This document shows positions 32,441-40,720 of a DNA stretch of 64,000 nt, piece after piece. Position 1 is the first letter of the stretch. Every line of letters starts with the position of its first letter. Made by a program: the position numbers and the translations under genes. The notes under the pieces are model-generated. The model was not told the origin of the DNA. It ran no database searches and was given only the letters and a program-made list of their open reading frames with translations. This stretch comes from Hoeflea_A sp039025395. GTDB taxonomy: Bacteria; Pseudomonadota; Alphaproteobacteria; Rhizobiales; Rhizobiaceae. The DNA is taken from positions 1 to 64,000 of the forward strand of contig JBCCOK010000008.1 in assembly GCA_039025395.1 (NCBI GenBank). Direction: 5' to 3'.

Positions 32441-33526
32441 CTATTGCAGGCTTTCCATCCACGGTGCGACAGCCAGTCCGGGAGTGGCCAAACCGGGAAA
32501 ATTGTCTGCCAGTTCCTCGACGTTTTGAACGCCCTTTTCACGCAGTTCTTCCTGGGTAATGACCAGCGGCGGGATCAGCAGGTCATTGCCTTCGTAGGAA
32601 TCGGTGGTTTCACCTGCTGTTACGCGAAGAGAAACGCGGCCGAAATTCTGCATGTCGGTGGTGGAGGTTGCGACCCATGGGCTGTTTTCGGCTGTCATCA
32701 CAGCGATGTCGGCAGTCGAAATGTCCATGCCGTAGGCCTTTACCTTATCCAGCATGCCGAGTTCTTCAATCGCCAAGGTGGCACCCTTGGTGAACTCGTT
32801 ATAGGGAGCGATGATGGCGATGGTGTCGGGATTTGCAGTTAGCGCAGCCTTTGCCTGGTCTGCAGTCTGAGCTGCAGTGTTGGCATTCACGACACCGATT
32901 TGTGCAACCTGATTGATTTCAGGATTTGCCGCCTTGAACTCTTCCCAAACCTCGTTGCGCAGATCGAGCGGCAAATAGCCGGCAACGTATACATAAATGA
33001 CATCGCCCTCGGGATTTCCGCCGAAATCAGCGGAGAACTTGTCGACAATACCCCTCATCATCAGCTTGTCCGACTGGTTCACATTGGTCACGCAGTCGGA
33101 AACCGGGACTGAGGCATTGCTGGTGACGACCGGGATGCCTGCAGCACAGGCTGCATCGAGCCCGGCTTTCAGGCTATCTCCAAAGCCCCAGCCGATCAAA
33201 ATGGCGTCCGGTTCCGTTGCCACAGCCTGCTGCAACTGCAGCGCCTGTCTGGCGTTGTCGCCATCGGCATCGTAGATTTCGACCTTGACACCCAGCTTCT
33301 TGGCTTCTTCTTCAACGCCGGCAATCCATGCCTGATAAACGTCGCCGACATTGAGCTGCCTGACAACGGCGATGCGTGCTTCGCCATTCTTGAATTTTTC
33401 GGGCACTTCCGTCGGCGCGCTGTCCGAAACCTTCAGGGGAACGGTGTCTGCGAAGGCACCGGTGGCCATGAGCATGCTGGTTGCACCAGCCAGTAAGATG
33501 TTTCTAGCAATTCTAGTGAAAGTCAC
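32441..33526 (-). CDS. Sugar ABC transporter substrate-binding protein
   Basis: A 361-residue periplasmic binding protein of the ribose-binding type with a Sec signal peptide at residues 1-26 (ILLAGATSMLMATGAFAD end). Body segments such as LNVGDVYQAWIAGVEEEAKKLG, IYDADGDNARQALQLQQA and GIPVVTSNASVP are typical. I choose GTG 33526, which has GGAGG eight bases upstream and gives a clean signal peptide; an earlier start at 33601 would run through the promoter. It is the first gene of the operon to 25322, just downstream of the 33619 operator. Confidence 0.9.
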   Translation of the reverse strand: MTFTRIARNILLAGATSMLMATGAFADTVPLKVSDSAPTEVPEKFKNGEARIAVVRQLNVGDVYQAWIAGVEEEAKKLGVKVEIYDADGDNARQALQLQQAVATEPDAILIGWGFGDSLKAGLDAACAAGIPVVTSNASVPVSDCVTNVNQSDKLMMRGIVDKFSADFGGNPEGDVIYVYVAGYLPLDLRNEVWEEFKAANPEINQVAQIGVVNANTAAQTADQAKAALTANPDTIAIIAPYNEFTKGATLAIEELGMLDKVKAYGMDISTADIAVMTAENSPWVATSTTDMQNFGRVSLRVTAGETTDSYEGNDLLIPPLVITQEELREKGVQNVEELADNFPGLATPGLAVAPWMESLQ

Positions 33527-33587
33527 GTCTCTCCTCCCAACTGCGTTGGCCGGATCAAGGAACACACAGGTCTTGGCTTGACGCCTT

Positions 33588-33597
33588 ATACGCGTAT
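33588..33597. repeat. Ten-base palindrome in the divergent promoter
   Basis: ATACGCGTAT is a perfect palindrome 61 bases upstream of the binding-protein start. Together with CGTATCGATACG at 33644-33655 it flanks the operator at 33619-33636, and the two share CGTAT and ATACG. They may be sites for a second regulator. Confidence 0.45.
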
Positions 33598-33618
33598 CCA
33601 TTAATCCAGGCTTCTAGA

Positions 33619-33636
33619 GTACCGACCGATCGGTAC
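33619..33636. promoter_or_regulatory. Second-cluster operator GTACYGACCGRTC, copy 3 (full palindrome)
   Basis: GTACCGA at 33619-33625 and TCGGTAC at 33630-33636 are exact reverse complements around CCGA, and the first 13 bases match the copies at 22347 and 24533. The site lies between the leftward importer operon and the rightward acetoacetyl-CoA synthetase operon and could control both. Confidence 0.75.
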
Positions 33637-33643
33637 AGAGCAT

Positions 33644-33655
33644 CGTATCGATACG
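33644..33655. repeat. Twelve-base palindrome in the divergent promoter
   Basis: CGTATCGATACG is a perfect palindrome eight bases right of the cluster operator and 52 bases before the synthetase start codon. It may bind a second dimeric regulator or be part of a larger operator array. Confidence 0.45.
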
Positions 33656-33707
33656 TTACAAATCGACTGTATGTCAATAATAGATCGGGCAAAAGGATCG
33701 TGGTTCA

Positions 33708-35675
33708 ATGGATGCTATGTCGGGCTCAGACGAAATCTTGTGGTCCCCTGCACCGGAAGCCAAGCGCCAATCCGCCCTTTGGAGATTCGCGCAAAATGTC
33801 GGCTTCGATCCTGAAAACTATGACGATCTGCACCGTTGGTCGATCAGCGAGCCCGGCGCCTTCTGGTCGGCATTGTGGGATTTTTGCGGGCTCCTGGGTG
33901 AAAAGGGCGACGACGCCTTTGTTGCAAAACACAGCGCATGGATGACCGGAGCGCGGTTTTTCCCGCAGGCGCAAATCAACATCGCCGAAAACCTCCTGGC
34001 AGGCGAAAAGAGCCAGACAGCCATTATAGCCAGCGACGAGTCCGGCAACCGGGTGGATACGAGCCGTGCAGAGCTTTCAACGCGTGTCGCACGTGTTGCC
34101 GCAGGCTTGCAAGGTGCAGGCGTTGGGCCGGGTGACCGCGTCGCCGGCATATTGCCAAACGATACCGACGCGCTGATTGCACTGCTCGCCACCTTGAGCA
34201 TCGGTGCTGTCTGGACGTCCTGCTCGCCGGATTTCGGCACAAACGCCATTGTCGACCGCATAGGCCAGGTCGAACCGGTCGTACTGATTGCCGCCTGCCG
34301 CTACTCCTATGCCTCCCGGTTTCACCAAATCGGCGAAAAACTCGCCGAAACCGTGACCCGCATCCCGAGCATAAAGACGCTTGTGCTTACAGGCGGGGAA
34401 CCTATGTCGGAAATTCCAGGGAGCGTCACGGTGAGCAACATGGCGGATTTCGGCGAGGACGGCGCGCCAGGCTTCCATCGCGTTGCCTTTGACCATCCAG
34501 CCTATATTCTCTTTACATCCGGAACGACCGGCGCCCCGAAAGCCATCGTCCATCGCACCGGCGGCGTGCTTCTTCAGCACATGAAAGAACATGTGCTCCA
34601 CGGCGACGTGCGGCCGGGCGACAGGCTGATCTGGTACACCAACACAGCATGGATGATGTATCACTGGATGATTTCAGCGCTTGGAACGGGCGCTGCCGTG
34701 GTTCTTTACGACGGTGCGCCGATCCTCAAAACGGAAACCGGGCTGGACTGTTCCCCGCTCTGGCGCCTGGCGCAGGACGCCGGCGTCACGCATCTCGGCG
34801 TCAGCCCCAAATATTTGGCGACGCTTGCTTCAGAGGATTATTCTCCAGGCAGTCAACATGATCTGACGCATTTGCGGGTCCTGATGGCCTGCGGAGCACC
34901 GATCCTGCCGCATCAATTCGACTGGTGCTACAAGAACGTCAAACCTGACATGATGTTCGCGTCGATTTCTGGCGGCACGGAAATTCTCGGCTGTTTTCTG
35001 ACCGGCTCGCCCCTTCATCCGGTGCGGCGCGGACAGTTGACGGTCAAGGCGCTCGGCCATGGAGTCGACGTGCTGGATGAACGCAATGCGTCCGTCATCG
35101 GCCGACGCGGCGAACTGGTTTGCACCGAACCGTTCCCTTCCATGCCGCTCACTTTCTGGGGCAAGGACGGGACCCGGCGTTACCACGAAACATATTTTTC
35201 TCAGCGCCCCGAGATTTGGACACATGGCGACGTAGCGGAACTCGTTGCCACCGGCGGAGGCTACGTTCACGGCCGCTCCGACAACACGCTGAAGCCGGGC
35301 GGTGTTCGGATAGGGTCATCCGAAATCTACGCCGTCTGCGACAATCTTGACGATGTCGAAGACGCGTTGGTTTTCGGGATGGACCACCAAGGTGATGAAG
35401 AAGTCGTGTTGTGTCTGAAACCCGTTGACGGTCAGTCGATTGCGGATGAAACACTGAAAGAACTGCGCCGACGAATACGGGCAGAAGCGTCTCCGCGCCA
35501 TGTTCCGGCGCGCATTCATATCGTCGCTGAAATCCCCTATACGATCAACGGAAAGCGCGTCGAGGGTGCGGCCCGCACCGTCGCTTCAGGCGGCCAGGTC
35601 AAGAATTTGGGTTCACTGGCCAATCCGGGATGCCTGGACGAATACCGTACGCTCAAGAGAGAGGACGCCAGGTGA
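33708..35675 (+). CDS. Acetoacetyl-CoA synthetase
   Basis: A 655-residue acetoacetate-CoA ligase of the usual family length. The ATP-binding motif TSGTTGAPK lies at 270-278, the adenylate motif SGGTE follows near 425, and the C-terminal domain with catalytic Lys in INGKRVEG is complete near residue 620. It activates acetoacetate or a similar beta-keto acid with ATP. It starts the rightward operon with the thiolase-fold and DUF35 genes, its stop overlapping the next GTG (GTGA). A shortened, motif-less paralogue lies at 22896 in the same regulon. Confidence 0.92.
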   Translation: MDAMSGSDEILWSPAPEAKRQSALWRFAQNVGFDPENYDDLHRWSISEPGAFWSALWDFCGLLGEKGDDAFVAKHSAWMTGARFFPQAQINIAENLLAGEKSQTAIIASDESGNRVDTSRAELSTRVARVAAGLQGAGVGPGDRVAGILPNDTDALIALLATLSIGAVWTSCSPDFGTNAIVDRIGQVEPVVLIAACRYSYASRFHQIGEKLAETVTRIPSIKTLVLTGGEPMSEIPGSVTVSNMADFGEDGAPGFHRVAFDHPAYILFTSGTTGAPKAIVHRTGGVLLQHMKEHVLHGDVRPGDRLIWYTNTAWMMYHWMISALGTGAAVVLYDGAPILKTETGLDCSPLWRLAQDAGVTHLGVSPKYLATLASEDYSPGSQHDLTHLRVLMACGAPILPHQFDWCYKNVKPDMMFASISGGTEILGCFLTGSPLHPVRRGQLTVKALGHGVDVLDERNASVIGRRGELVCTEPFPSMPLTFWGKDGTRRYHETYFSQRPEIWTHGDVAELVATGGGYVHGRSDNTLKPGGVRIGSSEIYAVCDNLDDVEDALVFGMDHQGDEEVVLCLKPVDGQSIADETLKELRRRIRAEASPRHVPARIHIVAEIPYTINGKRVEGAARTVASGGQVKNLGSLANPGCLDEYRTLKREDAR

Positions 35676-36835
35676 AATCCTTGAGCACACAACCAGCGAT
35701 CTGCGGGATCGGGGAGTTACAGCCGCAGCGGCGCACCAACGGCGTGACCACGATGGAACTGCTGGCTCGGGTGGCCAAAAGAGCTGTTGACGACGCCGGT
35801 CTGGAGCCGCAGGAGATCGACGGTCTGCTGATGGGGCCGCAAGTGGGCGAGACGCCACAGCATGTTCCCGCGACGTTGAGCGAATATCTCGGGCTTTATC
35901 CAAATATGGCCAATGTCGTGGATCTCGGCGGTGCCTCGGGTCCGGGCATGGTCTGGCGCGCGGCGGCGGCCATTGAAGCCGGCATGTGCGAAACCGTGCT
36001 GTGTGTGCTGGGCAATCACCGCAACGATCCGGCGCCGCGGTCGCCGAACCGCAACCCGATCCGCGAGTTCGATGTTCCGTTCGGAGCCTCTGGCGCCAAC
36101 CTGTCCTACGCACTGCTTATGCAGGCTCATATGGCAGCCTATGGTTGCCCGGCGGAAGACTACGCGTTGATAGCGGCCCAGTCGCGCGCCAATGCGCAGC
36201 GCAACCCTGACGCCATCTTCTACGGACAACCGGTTACGGTGGAAGACGTTTTGGCGTCACCGATGATCACATCGCCGCTGCACCTGCTTGAAATCGTCAT
36301 GCCGGTCGCCGGCGGAAACGCGATTGTTGTGACGAAAGGCAAGACCGCAGAAAAGTTGCCACATGCCCCCGTGTTTCTGCTGGGTGCGGGCGAAAAGATC
36401 ACTCACAGGTCGGTAAGCCAGGCACCGAGCCTGACATCCGGGCCGCTGAAAGCAGCAATTGCCCGGGCCCTGGGCCAGGCAGGTCTCACCGCCGATCAGA
36501 TCGGCTTTCTTTCCTTGTACGACTGCTACACCATCATGCTTGCGGCAACGATAGAAGATGCCGGGCTTTCGGCACCCGGCCATTTTGCCGATTTCCTGCG
36601 CGAAAACGGCGGCATGGGCATCGAAGCCCGCCAGCCCATCAATACGCATGGCGGCCAACTGGGTTTCGGTCAGCCCGACCTTGCGGGCGGCATGACCCAT
36701 GTTGTCGAGGCTGTCAGACAAATCCGCGGGACGGCTGGAGACCGGCAAATGAAGAGCTGCGAGACAGCATTGGTAACCGGAAACGGCGCCACAATGAGCG
36801 AAGCCGTTGCGCTTGTCCTCGGTGACAATCCATGA
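35672..36835 (+). CDS. Thiolase-fold protein lacking the usual nucleophilic Cys (SCP2/Ltp2-like)
   Basis: A 387-residue thiolase-superfamily protein of the lipid-transfer/SCP2-thiolase branch. Where a thiolase has its acyl-accepting Cys this protein reads GGASG (86-90). Later motifs are LYDCY (282-286) and INTHGG (323-328) instead of the usual NPSGG. In this branch, Ltp2-type proteins paired with a DUF35 partner act as retro-aldolases on steroid side chains, so a C-C cleavage role is possible. The start is GTG 35672, overlapping the synthetase TGA, with GAGAGAGGA upstream. Its stop overlaps the DUF35 ATG, so a tight complex is likely. Confidence 0.82.
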   Translation: MKSLSTQPAICGIGELQPQRRTNGVTTMELLARVAKRAVDDAGLEPQEIDGLLMGPQVGETPQHVPATLSEYLGLYPNMANVVDLGGASGPGMVWRAAAAIEAGMCETVLCVLGNHRNDPAPRSPNRNPIREFDVPFGASGANLSYALLMQAHMAAYGCPAEDYALIAAQSRANAQRNPDAIFYGQPVTVEDVLASPMITSPLHLLEIVMPVAGGNAIVVTKGKTAEKLPHAPVFLLGAGEKITHRSVSQAPSLTSGPLKAAIARALGQAGLTADQIGFLSLYDCYTIMLAATIEDAGLSAPGHFADFLRENGGMGIEARQPINTHGGQLGFGQPDLAGGMTHVVEAVRQIRGTAGDRQMKSCETALVTGNGATMSEAVALVLGDNP

Positions 36836-37257
36836 ACACACCACTTGAAACGCTCGCGGAACTTGATGTGCCAGGGCCAACTGTCACCGAGCAGACAAGA
36901 CCATTCTGGACGGCGGCTGCGGATGGCAAGCTGCTCATCCAGAGATGCAGATCCTGCGGTCATGCCGTCTTTTACCCGCGCAGCCATTGTTCCGCATGCT
37001 GGAGCGAGGATCTGTCATGGGTTGAAGCGCGCGGCACGGGACGTCTGAAATCCTATTCGGTGGTCCACAAACCCGGCCATCCCGGGTGGCGCAAGGCGGC
37101 ACCCTACATCATCGTTCTTGTTGCGCTTGATGAGGGCCCGACCATGCTCAGTCACCTGATCGGTTCGACGGATGGCCTTGCCGTCGGCGACAGGCTGCAA
37201 TTGCGGCCAACGGCTGTCGGTGACCGTGTTCTGCCCTTTTTCGAACGCGTGCCGTGA
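36832..37257 (+). CDS. DUF35 / Zn-ribbon OB-fold partner of the thiolase-fold protein
   Basis: A 141-residue protein with an N-terminal rubredoxin-like zinc ribbon, Cys39, Cys42, Cys53 and Cys56 (CRSC and CSAC), and an OB-fold behind it. DUF35 proteins bind acyl-CoA and form complexes with thiolase-fold or aldolase partners. The ATG overlaps the stop of the preceding gene (ATGA), as is usual for such pairs. It ends the operon from 33708. Confidence 0.9.
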   Translation: MNTPLETLAELDVPGPTVTEQTRPFWTAAADGKLLIQRCRSCGHAVFYPRSHCSACWSEDLSWVEARGTGRLKSYSVVHKPGHPGWRKAAPYIIVLVALDEGPTMLSHLIGSTDGLAVGDRLQLRPTAVGDRVLPFFERVP

Positions 37258-37542
37258 CCGCGGATACCGTCGCCGCCGAGGACGGCGCGCCAAATTGTGC
37301 GGAAAACAGAGATTGATATGGAATCTCACGGATGCGCAGCGGGATCTGGCAGTTGCCGATGTCGGGGCCGATCCCTTGCTGTCCGCTCCACTGCATGGCT
37401 GCGCGCCCGGGCGGTCCGGCTGCATGCGCTCGATCTTGATGCCGGCGGGCGCCTTACCGATGCACCTGCCGATTTTGTATCGTCGCTGACAGGTACCGGC
37501 AGCGAAGGCCTGAACAAACGAGCCTTTGCAGAGCAGGTGAAA
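37258..37542. other. Gap with a possible gene remnant
   Basis: These 285 bases lie between convergent units. Two frames look partly coding: one reads NLTDAQRDLAVADVGADPLL, reminiscent of the N-terminus of acyl-CoA dehydrogenases, and another reads on to 37557. No frame is complete, starts cleanly or has a ribosome-binding site. A decayed acyl-CoA dehydrogenase fragment is possible but not shown. Confidence 0.3.
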
Positions 37543-38088
37543 TCAAAGGGCGTCTGACGTGGTGATCGTCGAAATCAAACTCAAGATCTGGATTTCTGCC
37601 TCGTGCGCGGCTTGCGTATCAGAGGCGCAAACGTCCTCGATAATGTGCACCGGATAATTGAGGTCAAACCCCATTCGCACAGAAGAGGAAACACAGAAGT
37701 TTGTCGTCACGCCGCACATATACAGAGCTTCCCCGGGCGAAATATAGTTGGGCAGGGGCGACTGAAAGGCGGAAATGCGAAACCGGCGCAAAACGATGTC
37801 CGAGTCCGCCACCTCGACGTCAGACGCCAAATCGATTCCCGAACCTTGCACCTGAAAAGCCTGCGATTGATCCAGATATGATCTGAGTTCGCTTTCGACG
37901 GGCATGCAATGTTCATCCAGAGCGAGGTTTACGAAGATCACTTTCCAGTCACGTGCACGGGCAGTGCTGGTAGCCTTGTTCAACGCCTGAATAACGTGCC
38001 GCCGGCGTACTTCCGAAAAAGCCATCGCCGCTTTGCCATTCTCGGTTACGACGTCATTGATGTAATCCATTGCGATCAGTGCAGCCAT
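37543..38088 (-). CDS. Isochorismatase-like cysteine hydrolase
   Basis: A 181-residue hydrolase of the isochorismatase/nicotinamidase fold. Asp8 (AMDYIND) and Cys132 (TNFCVSSSVR) of the catalytic triad are present. The third residue, normally Lys in a KxRxSAF motif, is Arg102 in LRRFRISAF, by eye alignment. I use ATG 38088, two bases from the preceding stop; GTG 38097 is an alternative. It is last in the operon CaiB/BaiF, PrpF, hydrolase, so an amide or similar bond in an organic acid derivative may be its target. Activity is uncertain because of the Lys to Arg change. Confidence 0.8.
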   Translation of the reverse strand: MAALIAMDYINDVVTENGKAAMAFSEVRRRHVIQALNKATSTARARDWKVIFVNLALDEHCMPVESELRSYLDQSQAFQVQGSGIDLASDVEVADSDIVLRRFRISAFQSPLPNYISPGEALYMCGVTTNFCVSSSVRMGFDLNYPVHIIEDVCASDTQAAHEAEIQILSLISTITTSDAL

Positions 38089-38089
38089 C

Positions 38090-39292
38090 TCACTCACCGA
38101 CCTTGTCTGGTTCATGGGCGCCGTACATCTCGCTATCCCATTCATCCGTCATGTAGTTGGACGGCACAAATGCCTGGCCTTCGATCAAACGCCGCGCTGT
38201 TCGCGCATAGGCCAGCCGTCGAAAGGCATCATCACCAAGACCCTCTCCCCTTTCCACCAGAACCGGAATGGCACCAAGTGGATGCCCGATACGCTGTTCG
38301 GAAGGCACATTGTTCCCCAATAATTCGTTCAGAACCGTTCCTTCCAAAGCCGCACAAGCGCCGGTCGAGCATGTACCCGTTCCGGCATAAGCAGGATGGC
38401 ACTGGTCGAGCACCATCAGACGCGCCAGGTAATCGATGCTGTCGCCGGAGACAGGTTGTCCATTGCTGTCCATGTAATCACGCGCCGCCGACAAAATGCT
38501 GATGAAAGGCAGAAAACTGGAACGATCATAAGTGCGCCAGTCTTTAATCAAGCCGGACTTTTCGGCCACCTTTGCGCGCAATTCATAGACACGCTCCATC
38601 AAGGCTGAATTGGATTGTAATTCGGCAGGCGTTTCATCGCCCTGTACGCCCATGTCCTGGGCCATCACATGTCCGATTGTCACTGCGGCATCGACGATAC
38701 TGACTTTTATGATCGATCCGTCTGACATTTCGATTTGATCTGCGGTCTGGCCCGTGGGCAGCAATTTGCCCGTGTTGGCACCCACCGTTTCGCGAAAGTC
38801 CAGATCGATGCGTGCACCGGTCCCGGGAATTCCTGCTATCGAAAAGGGACCTTGCACCGCTGCCATGCCATCGAAGACAGGGACCGTTATATGTAACGTC
38901 TTGCCCGTGTTGGTGTTGTAAACGCGGACATTCACGCGCTCGCCACGTGGTTCAACAAACCCGCGATCGACTGCAAAGGATGCAACGGCGGCCGAGACAT
39001 TGCCGCAATTGGCCTTGTAATCGACCACGTCTTGATCGACTTCGACCTGCGCGAAGGTATAATTGATGTCGACATCAGGCTTTTCGGAGGGCCCCAGGAT
39101 CCCGACCTTCGAGGTCGGTATGCGTCCGCCACCAATGCCATCCATTTCGACCGGATCGGGCTTACCCAGGATTCGTAAAAGGAACCGATCCCGATCCGGA
39201 CCCGCAGAAGGGATATCCGATTCAAGAAAGAAAATACCTTTGCTGGTACCGCCCCGGTAAACTGAGAACGGTACGCCAGTTTGATCCGCCAT
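38090..39292 (-). CDS. PrpF-family isomerase
   Basis: A 400-residue protein of the PrpF family (diaminopimelate epimerase-like fold): YRGGTSKG at 12-19, ANCGN at 95-99 with Cys96, and a second cysteine in GTCSTGACAA in the C-terminal half. Known relatives isomerise 2-methylaconitate, aconitate or oxalomesaconate by proton transfer between two acid/base residues. No 2-methylcitrate genes are nearby, so a tautomerase-like role on another unsaturated tricarboxylate or dicarboxylate is more likely. It follows the CaiB/BaiF gene by 15 bases. Confidence 0.85.
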   Translation of the reverse strand: MADQTGVPFSVYRGGTSKGIFFLESDIPSAGPDRDRFLLRILGKPDPVEMDGIGGGRIPTSKVGILGPSEKPDVDINYTFAQVEVDQDVVDYKANCGNVSAAVASFAVDRGFVEPRGERVNVRVYNTNTGKTLHITVPVFDGMAAVQGPFSIAGIPGTGARIDLDFRETVGANTGKLLPTGQTADQIEMSDGSIIKVSIVDAAVTIGHVMAQDMGVQGDETPAELQSNSALMERVYELRAKVAEKSGLIKDWRTYDRSSFLPFISILSAARDYMDSNGQPVSGDSIDYLARLMVLDQCHPAYAGTGTCSTGACAALEGTVLNELLGNNVPSEQRIGHPLGAIPVLVERGEGLGDDAFRRLAYARTARRLIEGQAFVPSNYMTDEWDSEMYGAHEPDKVGE

Positions 39293-39307
39293 GATGCTGT
39301 CGTTTCC

Positions 39308-40534
39308 TTACTGGTCTGCCGCGTAGCAATACACAGTGCCAGATGCATTCAAGGAATCAATATACGCACCGTCAAATCCGGCTTGCAGCAAGATCTCTCG
39401 TGTATTTTCTCCATAGTATGGAGCCAGTTTGTATTCGATATTCGATGTATCATCGAAGGAGAAAGGCGCGCCAATATACTTGATGTCTTTTCTGGTCTGG
39501 CTGCGCGTATAGGGTATATCGACAATCTTGCCATTGTCCCGCACAAACGGGTTATCCAACGCCTGCTCGATATCATAGACCGGCGCGCAGGGAATCTTGC
39601 CCGCCATTTGATCAAACCAACCCTTTGTTGTTTTACGCTGGAACAGATTATCGAGGACCGTGGTAAGAGTATCCCGATTTTTCAATCTGTCTGTGTTGGT
39701 CTTGTATTTCGCGTCCGCCACCAACTCGCTTGCATTCAATTCCTCGCACAGCATTTCCCAGAATTTCTGAGTGAGGCAGGCAACATAAAACCAGCCGTCT
39801 GCCGTTTTGACCAACTGCGAAGGCACTTGCGAAGCGTGAGCCGAGCGCGGCTGTTTGCCGGGTATCACTCCCTCATTGAGAAACCAAAGCCCCTGATAGC
39901 AAAGAGAATTCAAGGCGATATCAAAGAGATTGGTATCAACATCGCCACCGCGGCCTGATATCTCACTGCGCAACAATCCCGATACGGTACACAGTGCGGC
40001 ATAGACGCTTCCCATGAGGTCGACCACGGACACGCCCACTTTTGTCGGCATCGAACCGGGTTCACCGGTCACCGACATCCAGCCGGTTTCCGCCTGCATC
40101 AGGAAATCATATCCCGGCCAGCCGGCGCGCTCGTTGTCCCGCCCATAGCCTGAAAGATGCGAGCACACCAATTTGGGATTGAGGTCCTTCAGATCATCGT
40201 ATGTAACGCCCAATTCCGCAGGGACTGTGCCGCGAAAATTGTCAATCACGGCGTGTGCGGTTTTGACCAATTCGAAAAATATGCGTTTGCCGTCTTCGTT
40301 GCGAATGTCCAGAACAAGGCTCTTTTTGTTGTGCTGGGTCGATTCAGCGCTTTCATTGTCTTGTCGGGCTTCATCCAGGTAAAGCGAACCCATTTTGCGG
40401 AGCGGATTACCCCCCTGACGGGGATCTTCAATATTGATGACCTCGGCACCCAGCATAGCCAGCAATGTCCCATGAAACGAACCGGCGCCCCATGTTTCAA
40501 ATGACAGGATTCTCTTGTTTTCCAGCGGTAACAT
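39308..40534 (-). CDS. CaiB/BaiF family CoA-transferase
   Basis: A 408-residue family III CoA-transferase. The N-terminal Rossmann part (LLAMLGAEVINIEDP), the NKKSLVLDI segment and the catalytic Asp, probably Asp143 in GYDFLMQAETG, are all recognisable. Such enzymes move CoA from succinyl-CoA, acetyl-CoA or similar to a dicarboxylate or hydroxy acid. It is the first gene of the small leftward operon with PrpF and hydrolase genes. The base composition looks slightly richer in A+T than its neighbours on the left, a weak hint of separate origin. Confidence 0.9.
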   Translation of the reverse strand: MLPLENKRILSFETWGAGSFHGTLLAMLGAEVINIEDPRQGGNPLRKMGSLYLDEARQDNESAESTQHNKKSLVLDIRNEDGKRIFFELVKTAHAVIDNFRGTVPAELGVTYDDLKDLNPKLVCSHLSGYGRDNERAGWPGYDFLMQAETGWMSVTGEPGSMPTKVGVSVVDLMGSVYAALCTVSGLLRSEISGRGGDVDTNLFDIALNSLCYQGLWFLNEGVIPGKQPRSAHASQVPSQLVKTADGWFYVACLTQKFWEMLCEELNASELVADAKYKTNTDRLKNRDTLTTVLDNLFQRKTTKGWFDQMAGKIPCAPVYDIEQALDNPFVRDNGKIVDIPYTRSQTRKDIKYIGAPFSFDDTSNIEYKLAPYYGENTREILLQAGFDGAYIDSLNASGTVYCYAADQ

Positions 40535-40720
40535 GCCTACTCCCCATCAGTTCAACTTGAGCGGTCTCGTTTGTTTCTTATTGCATGATTGACCTTTGGT
40601 CTATTGCCAGGAGCGTATCCGGCGCTGCCGGGCGATAGCCAAACCCGCCTGTCGCCGCAATACTGCAATCCGACAATATCCGGATCGATTAATCTGTTGG
40701 GTCAGTTCAGGGAGAAATGC

